DNA of 34,381 nucleotides. Source: Chromera velia (Eukaryota; Sar; Chromeraceae). This document shows, one piece after another, positions 31,888 to 34,381 of the stretch. Location: NCBI GenBank assembly GCA_018398765.1, contig JAHBMJ010000036.1, positions 1 through 34,381 of the forward strand, written 5' to 3'. Every line of letters starts with the position of its first letter. The stretch's first letter is position 1. The translations under genes were made by a program, and so were the position numbers. The notes under the pieces are model-generated. The model was not told the DNA's origin, ran no database searches, and was given only the letters and a program-made list of their open reading frames with translations.

Positions 31888-34108
31888 TTCCTTGCGCTCC
31901 TCCCCTTCACATGCACACACACGTGCAGGACCACAGCCCGGCCTGCCCCCGAGTCCTTCTATTGGGGCCAGAAGCTGCGAGTCGGGTGCTGGGAGCAGAG
32001 GTATGCGCTGGTGGACAAGAACAACAACGGAGGTGGGTCCAAAGCCTTTCCTCTCTCTTGTGAATGGATCTGATGTGTCTGTGTGGAAATTGAGCTGGAG
32101 CTGTGTCAGGACAGAGGAAAGAGTGGCGCTTGCTTCAGTCCTCGAGCGTTTCGCATGATTCCTTTCTCATTTTTTTCCAAAGGGAGACAGCACAGTTGCA
32201 TGTGACACAGCCGCTTCCCTTGGCCGTTGTTTCTTGACTGTTCTTATTGTCTGTCTTGTCGTATTGTTCTGCCTCCTTCTCTTCTGCCTTTTCCTTGCAG
32301 CCGTCTCTGACTTTTCCCTGACGTGTGTGGACGGGAAGTGGTACGATGAGTACGGGGGAGAGGGGTTTGAGAACTTCGAGTGCGCTGCGTGCGTGCAGGT
32401 GAGCTACGTGCATGGGAGTGCCTTCCATCTTCTTCTTTGCATGGATGATCCGAGAACAAATAGAGAGACAGAAAATAGGGGTTTGAGCGGGACGCTGTGT
32501 GCATACACGGGAGGAAAGCGAGTGACCCTGGGGAAGGGGGAAAGTCTACGAAGCTGGCATCATTTCTGCCTCTTCTCGTGTATCCCCTGTCCCTCTCCTC
32601 CTCATCCATCGACTCTGTCGTCCAGAAAAACGTGCAGTCCAACCCCTTTTTCTCTACGTGTATTTTTACTTTGCAGGTCGGCCAGCCGTCTCTGGGCCTT
32701 CTGGAGGCACAGGGCCTGGACCAGCACTACTTCTCTAGCAGACTCCCTGTGCAGATGATCTTGCAGGGCACTCCTTTGGACGGACACAGAGTCTCGTTCG
32801 GATCTGGATCTTCTCTCAGTGGGGAGGCGACTACGGGGTTCGTTTCTCTGCCTAACTTTGCTTGTGTGCGTTGGGTGTCTCATTTCTTCTTTTTTTCCTT
32901 GTTTGGTTGAGTGGCGGCAAGAAGCAGCTCTTTTGATTTATGGCGGGGGTTGTGAGGTTTCCCCTTTTTTCTCGCCCGTCATTGGAATCTGTTTGTGGTC
33001 GTCACTGCCTTTTTATTCTGTTCTTGTATGTGCTCTTTGTATGCAGAGGCACTTCCCTCCTCTCTGCGGATGATGTCTGGTTGTTGGACTCTGCCGCTGC
33101 CAAGGGACGGTTTCTCTTGAAGGGAAGGGGGGCAGCTGCAAACAAGTGTGCGGCATACGATGCAAATGGAGACTTCCAGGTTCGTCTCTCTCTTTGTGCG
33201 TGTTGGGAAGTGAACGTCATTTGCTTTTTGCTTGAAGAGCATTTGCGTCTGCTTTTTTACCAAGCTCTCAAATAAATCTGTGAGGAAGAATGGTCGAAAG
33301 ACTGCAGGTGGGACGCAACTTTATTCGACTGCGGTGTTGCATTCTAGTGTTTACAGTACAGTGGATTTGGGTGTGGGATTTTCTTCTCTCTTTACTTCTT
33401 TCTTCCTTCCGTGCTTGATTGCTTCCTTTCTTCATCTATCCTGCCGGTTCGCCGTCTCCTGGTGTTCTGCTCGTGCACTTGTCGGTTTCTTGGCTTTTCT
33501 CTCCGCTGAGTCCTTTTCTGATTTTTTCCTGCCGTCAACTCGTATGTACTCAACTGTTCCTTCCTTTTCTTCCCTTTTCTGTTTTCTGTCTCTTGCAGAC
33601 CTCCTCTTCGACCTGCAGCGCCACCTCGTCCTCCCAGATCTGGGACCCCGACCTTTTGGTGCAGGCAGCAACGGGGGCAGTGACCAGATTCGCTGAGTCA
33701 ACGACCGCCTGTGAGTCAGGAGAAATATAAGAGGCGGTTTGAAGACAGTAATCTACGGAAGGAGGACGAGAAACAGTGGAAAAAGAGAGGGAGAAAACGC
33801 TGGAAGCCTTTGCCCGGAAAACCTCATGCAAGTTCTTTTCTGTGGCATCCTCAGCAGGTAGAGTAAAAGAAAGTGCAGGAAGGCGAACTTTACCACGGAC
33901 CGCTCTCGCACTTCAACGGACGCTCTCTCTCTCTCTCTCTTTTTCTCTTTTTCTGTTCTCTCCTTGCAGCCAAAGGATTCTACCGTGCGGCCAACGGTGC
34001 CAGACTCAACACAGACTTCCCAACCACCCCCTTTGCCACTGACGGAAGCGCCATTGCGGCCCTCACCTTCTCCTTTCAGTCAGGAGGACCCCATGTGGCG
34101 GTCAGACG
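14820..34108 (+). CDS. Giant secreted multidomain protein, 39 exons, incomplete at the right edge
   Basis: Exons: 14820-15492, 15671-15949, 16559-16672, 17301-17502, 17948-18126, 18594-18821, 19276-19332, 19552-19655, 20210-20426, 20734-20850, 21292-21345, 21723-21862, 22071-22151, 22363-22604, 22747-22906, 23010-23316, 23610-23765, 24109-24195, 24611-24769, 25313-25435, 25739-26092, 26171-26272, 26451-26635, 27058-27170, 27492-27545, 28100-28209, 28810-29017, 29451-29531, 29833-30005, 30337-30413, 30733-30838, 30977-31021, 31396-31510, 31929-32032, 32301-32398, 32677-32837, 33047-33179, 33599-33710, 33970-34108. Every intron is GT-AG and the codon phase matches at all 38 joins, giving at least 2,049 residues without a stop. 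The start ATG follows an in-frame TGA at 14805 and begins a signal peptide. Modules in order: ACC-x-CGGG Cys-rich, He_PIG-like, PAN/apple-like, acidic linker, aromatic repeats, TSP1, CCP-like. No transmembrane segment is seen so far. The least certain boundaries are exons 2 (end), 7, 15, 22 and 32. The alternative is several adjacent genes, but no internal stop or new signal peptide supports that. Confidence 0.75.
15671..16672 (+). CDS. Giant gene exons 2-3: He_PIG-like Ig domain and Trp/Cys segment
   Basis: Exon 2 (15671-15949) encodes about 93 residues with GLHANAETGEISGTPTA. This is the conserved edge of putative-Ig (He_PIG) cadherin-like domains, whose usual form is GL-x-n-x2-TG-x-I-x-GTP. 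Such domains are extracellular beta-sandwiches. The donor could be GTCCGT at 15950 or GTCTTT at 15959; both are in phase 1 and differ by three residues. Exon 3 (16559-16672) encodes SYKSNSWTIKCLPDCPWIW and neighbours, not assigned to a family. It starts right after a 26-bp tandem duplication and ends at GTCCGT followed by a long (CT)n run. Confidence 0.7.
16492..16552 (+). repeat. 26-bp tandem duplication next to an acceptor
   Basis: The unit beginning TCGATATGATGCAACG occurs at 16492-16517 and 16518-16543 (one mismatch at the end), with a partial third copy running into the exon 3 acceptor at 16558. Confidence 0.85.
16678..17192 (+). repeat. (CT)n and (CA)n microsatellites in giant-gene intron 3
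   Basis: (CT)n covers 16678-16719, directly after the donor of exon 3. (CA)n with a GTACGCACGC interruption covers about 17128-17192. Between them lies an acceptor-like site at 16762 with an open frame that I did not use, because its phase does not fit. Confidence 0.9.
17301..18126 (+). CDS. Giant gene exons 4-5: probable second Ig-like (He_PIG-type) unit
   Basis: Exon 4 (17301-17502) is GC-rich and encodes a Gly/Ala/Thr-rich stretch including KVKSGYTLQGTTKAESGG. Exon 5 (17948-18126) encodes SISYASLPTLPSGEKSLSVT, a beta-strand-like Ser/Leu alternation. The join is in phase 2 (donor GTGGGG at 17503, acceptor TTTCAG at 17947) and reads through cleanly. I infer a second Ig-like unit from position and composition; no diagnostic TG-x-I-x-GTP motif is present here. 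The donor sequence of exon 4 is duplicated 52 bp downstream. Confidence 0.6.
18594..19655 (+). CDS. Giant gene exons 6-8: He_PIG-like domain split by a phase-1 intron
   Basis: Exon 6 (18594-18821) ends with the codons for LDALT plus one base. Exon 7 (19276-19332) supplies the rest, so the splice rebuilds LDALTGEITGTPG, a textbook He_PIG edge motif. That restored motif is strong evidence for the intron (donor GTCGGT, acceptor TGCAG). Exon 8 (19552-19655) continues with FTCEVVAKVLQ, the expected closing strand, and ends CAG|GTCAGT in phase 0. The exon 7 donor (GTTTGC) and exon 8 acceptor (AAAAG) are weak and chosen on phase. The intron after exon 7 is packed with (CT)n and (GT)n (19355-19485). 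Confidence 0.75.
19355..19485 (+). repeat. (CT)n-(GCGT)n-(GT)n compound microsatellite
   Basis: Lies in the intron between exons 7 and 8. A pyrimidine run is followed by alternating CG/TG repeats, a sequence type that can adopt Z-DNA. Confidence 0.9.
20210..20850 (+). CDS. Giant gene exons 9-10: PAN/apple-like module
   Basis: Exon 9 (20210-20426) carries the cysteine spacing FRCMKKCEAMKACAGYYYES. This matches the central C-x3-C-x5-C-hydrophobic-aromatic core of PAN/apple domains, which bind proteins or carbohydrates in secreted and apicomplexan microneme proteins. Exon 10 (20734-20850) joins in phase 1 and supplies the following SCKRTSI and a second Cys pair (LNSCAPQDTCRYLKIA). An intervening GC-AG-flanked stretch at 20547-20590 was left out because its phase does not fit the next exon. 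The acceptor of exon 9 (GAAG) is the weakest point; it was chosen for phase and frame. Confidence 0.7.
21292..22906 (+). CDS. Giant gene exons 11-15: unassigned extracellular stretch
   Basis: Five exons (21292-21345, 21723-21862, 22071-22151, 22363-22604, 22747-22906) join in phases 1, 0, 0 and 2, and exon 15 ends in phase 0. Readable parts include NEWMSGNFCPIAPDILAG, SLCPPATFKWIIKQ, then SGEAFQLNGPVIGCLPE and IAIGDSYPNSPGRKMKLWGG. Exon 14 ends in a Glu/Ala-rich acidic tract. Exon 15 encodes a hydrophobic, probably helical segment (SGRLQGAYLQLLSTVQA). No family is recognised. The intron at 22605-22746 holds a long C-run with the only ambiguous base of the window, an N at 22699, so that interval may be mis-assembled. 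Confidence 0.6.
22676..22704 (+). repeat. Poly-C run with the only ambiguous base (N at 22699)
   Basis: A C-homopolymer of about 28 bases inside the intron between exons 14 and 15. Its length is probably not reliable in the assembly. Confidence 0.9.
23010..23765 (+). CDS. Giant gene exons 16-17: second PAN/apple-like module
   Basis: Exon 16 (23010-23316) begins with an aromatic, Pro-rich lead-in and then encodes ITCLMDGLLGSYSEKEESEC, ATRCRANSNC. Exon 17 (23610-23765) continues FFWIGFAGGADQCRLFSAC. Joined in phase 1, they give the PAN/apple arrangement: first Cys, then C-x3-C-x5-C before an aromatic strand, and C-x-LF-x2-C. Two acceptors are usable for exon 17, after 23609 and after 23642. 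They differ by exactly 33 bases, so both keep the frame, but only the first includes the aromatic strand. Both flanking introns are in phase 1. Confidence 0.78.
24109..24769 (+). CDS. Giant gene exons 18-19: charged, acidic linker
   Basis: Exon 18 (24109-24195) encodes a basic piece (ERCMKESKRRKM) followed by a Pro/Ser/Asp spacer. Exon 19 (24611-24769) is strongly acidic, ending in a run of Glu before AEGGESS. Both exons begin and end in phase 1. Their low complexity suggests a flexible linker between the cysteine-rich N-terminal half and the aromatic-repeat half. Confidence 0.7.
25313..26272 (+). CDS. Giant gene exons 20-22: first aromatic (beta-trefoil-like) repeats
   Basis: Three exons of class 1-1. 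Exon 20 (25313-25435) encodes HGSRVLLWHQTTPGFLKISS. Exon 21 (25739-26092) is the longest repeat exon and contains GLYAFWNRKSKRWLVG and GKFVLKNKGKDKWLSFSS. Exon 22 (26171-26272) encodes SLIVRSNQEAWSLVEKRNEG. The alternation of short strands ending in aromatic-basic-aromatic cores, about 40-50 residues apart, resembles fascin or ricin-B type beta-trefoil lobes; this is inference. Exon 21 has strong sites on both sides (TGCAG and G|GTCAGT). The intron after it is only 78 bp. The exon 22 donor (C|GTAGCA) was chosen on phase and is uncertain. Confidence 0.72.
26356..26395 (+). repeat. (GA)n microsatellite
   Basis: About 20 GA units in the intron before exon 23. It is one of the few purine-rich repeats on the sense strand of this gene. 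Confidence 0.9.
26451..28209 (+). CDS. Giant gene exons 23-26: further aromatic repeats
   Basis: Exon 23 (26451-26635) contains GATVGIWNEFWKKWVGMDAE. Exon 24 (27058-27170) contains VGFFNPVWKKFITCWADG. Exon 25 (27492-27545) encodes MVINGNPDGSVHFR, a strand-turn-strand hairpin. Exon 26 (28100-28209) encodes NTKVAVWEQFHIVVF. The joins are in phases 0, 2 and 2 and all read through. The motif G-x-W/F-N-x4-K-W/F recurs in exons 23 and 24 at the same place relative to the exon start. A degenerate copy of the exon 26 start lies at 27976-28020, just upstream. Confidence 0.72.
26680..26860 (+). repeat. (GT)n, (GAGT)n and (CTAT)n microsatellite cluster
   Basis: (GT)n at about 26680-26727, (GAGT)n at 26731-26752, then CTAT/CCAT tetranucleotides and a short (GT)n-(GA)n. 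All lie in the intron between exons 23 and 24. Confidence 0.85.
28743..28799 (+). repeat. (CT)n-(GT)n microsatellite
   Basis: It ends ten bases before the acceptor of exon 27, so the repeat itself forms the pyrimidine-rich region of the acceptor. Confidence 0.9.
28810..30005 (+). CDS. Giant gene exons 27-29: further aromatic repeats
   Basis: Exon 27 (28810-29017) contains GGLWNPEHKRFLQMTTSVDV and a Thr/His-rich C-terminal half. Exon 28 (29451-29531) encodes RGTFSFTGSANAR. Exon 29 (29833-30005) contains MAFLNPQTSNFIRMDSATNT and NFWTWEIFRMVFG. The last two copies end in an F-[IL]-x-M core, so the repeat looks like [WFL]-N-P-x3-[KRN]-[RF]-F-[IL]-x-M. The joins are phase 2, phase 2, then phase 1. 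The exon 29 donor was taken as A|GTCAGC at 30006, the only nearby site whose phase matches the next exon. Confidence 0.72.
29064..29120 (+). repeat. (CT)n-(GT)n microsatellite
   Basis: The same compound order as at 28743-28799, in the next intron, 47 bases after the exon 27 donor. Confidence 0.9.
30337..30838 (+). CDS. Giant gene exons 30-31: thrombospondin type-1 repeat
   Basis: Exon 30 (30337-30413) encodes GYSTHVGWTTCSRSCGLGFQ. Exon 31 (30733-30838) continues VNRRTC, then GGAVCSGLG, TTRSC and NPQPC. Across the phase-0 join this is a complete TSP1 domain with all six cysteines in the usual order (W-x2-C-S-x2-C-G-x-G ... R-x-C ... C-x-G ... R-x-C-x4-C). Of the W-x-x-W pair only the second Trp is present; the first position is His. 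TSP1 domains mediate adhesion in apicomplexan micronemal proteins and many extracellular proteins. Both splice sites are good (CAG|GTGGGT and TTCAG|GTG), and the intron holds a (GT)n run. Confidence 0.9.
30668..30724 (+). repeat. (GT)n microsatellite
   Basis: A GT-rich run that splits the TSP1 coding sequence and ends eight bases before the exon 31 acceptor. Confidence 0.9.
30977..31510 (+). CDS. Giant gene exons 32-33: short Cys-rich segment
   Basis: Exon 32 (30977-31021) encodes GWVELFDACSARCV, which resembles the start of another TSP1 repeat but is not completed as one. Its acceptor is CCTAG at 30976. The stronger-looking acceptor at 30950 would put the join out of phase. Exon 33 (31396-31510) encodes GSCLFEKELADCEQQALLGG and VEECGKCEYLRV, with four more cysteines, unassigned. 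If exon 32 is wrong, intron retention from exon 31 is also open in frame. Confidence 0.55.
31530..31579 (+). repeat. (GT)n-(GA)n-poly-G tract
   Basis: The G-homopolymer of about 30 bases follows GT and GA repeats in the intron after exon 33. A run of this length is G-quadruplex-capable and its length may be unreliable. Confidence 0.9.
31852..31887 (+). repeat. (CT)n-(CA)n microsatellite
   Basis: Lies about 40 bases before the acceptor of exon 34 and supplies its pyrimidine-rich tract. Confidence 0.85.
31929..32398 (+). CDS. Giant gene exons 34-35: repeat strand pair and CCP-like segment
   Basis: Exon 34 (31929-32032) encodes SFYWGQKLRVGCWEQRYALV, similar in rhythm to the aromatic repeats. 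Exon 35 (32301-32398) encodes DFSLTCVDGKWYDEYGGEGF and ends ECAACVQ. The L-T-C-x-D-G-x-W core recalls sushi/CCP modules, although only part of such a module is present. The joins are phase 1 then phase 0, with TTGCAG and CAG|GTGAGC sites. Confidence 0.7.
32677..34108 (+). CDS. Giant gene exons 36-39: C-terminal repeats, gene continues off the window
   Basis: Exon 36 (32677-32837), exon 37 (33047-33179, with DDVWLLDSAAAKGRFLLKG), exon 38 (33599-33710, with SSSQIWDPDLLVQAATGAVT) and exon 39 (33970-34108, with KGFYRAANGARLNTDFPTTP) join in phases 2, 0 and 1. Exon 37 shows the same strand rhythm as exons 20-21 (V-x-L-L ... G-x-F-L-L). Exon 39 ends CG|GTCAGT in phase 2, so at least one more exon must lie beyond the window. 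The last 270 bases are intron, closing in a poly-C run. Confidence 0.75.
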
Positions 34109-34381
34109 GTCAGTCCGCATGCATGCAAGAGAAAGAAAAGAAAGGCATTTCCATCCCCTCCCCCGAAAAAAAGGTGTGACCCGGCCTCCGTGACTTCGAA
34201 TGACCCATACATGCGGAGTGGAGCCGGGAGCTGGCGTTCCTTGGAGTGTGTGACTGCTGTCAAATGACCTGCCATGGAGGGGTGAGTGAATTCAAGCAAA
34301 AGTCGGGAAGCAAATGGAGGAAATGGAGAAAGCGGAGTGCTTCGCGGTGTGGATTCTGGCGCCATGATTCCCCCCCCCCCC
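34109..34381 (+). other. Start of the next intron and sequence end
   Basis: The region begins with a GTCAGT donor and contains no recognisable exon. The final 12 bases are a C run, consistent with a contig or window break at a homopolymer. Confidence 0.6.

Overview
This is a nuclear window from a microbial eukaryote. Three things show it: an intron-rich gene whose reading frame can be followed through about 39 exons, a Ty3/gypsy retrotransposon with target-site duplications, and AATAAA signals. A secreted protein combining PAN/apple-like, thrombospondin type-1 (TSP1), putative-Ig (He_PIG-like) and ACC-x-CGGG cysteine modules, together with abundant microsatellites, best fits a free-living alveolate related to Apicomplexa (a chromerid such as Chromera velia). 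That assignment is inference; no rRNA or marker gene is present.

Layout, left to right. 1-776: AT-rich DNA with a small inverted-repeat element (371-581). 782-7501: a complete Ty3/gypsy (chromovirus-like) element with two 413-bp LTRs, 5-bp target duplications (ATCGA), primer-binding site, polypurine tract, gag and pol. It carries seven in-frame stops but I found no frameshift. 8021-8895: a two-exon gene for a small secreted cysteine-rich protein, followed by a poly(A) signal. 9499-10440: a long-terminal-inverted-repeat element flanked by TA, with no transposase. 11032-13064 (minus strand): an MPPED1/MPPED2-type metallophosphoesterase split by a 1.18-kb intron filled with microsatellites. 13065-14819: an upstream region between divergent genes, with a CpG-rich patch.

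14820-34108 and beyond (plus strand) is one very large gene. I reconstructed 39 exons by matching splice sites and codon phase; every junction keeps the frame, giving at least 2,049 residues without a stop. The order is signal peptide, cysteine-rich ACC-x-CGGG module, He_PIG-like repeats, PAN/apple-like module, a stretch of unknown fold, a second PAN/apple-like module, acidic linker, a series of aromatic repeats sharing an F/W-N-x4-K/R-F/W core (probably beta-trefoil-like lobes), one TSP1 domain, a CCP-like segment and further repeats. The gene runs past the right edge, where the sequence ends in poly-C.

The giant protein and the small cysteine-rich protein are both predicted to be secreted. 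The metallophosphoesterase has no evident link to either, and nothing suggests an operon-like relationship.
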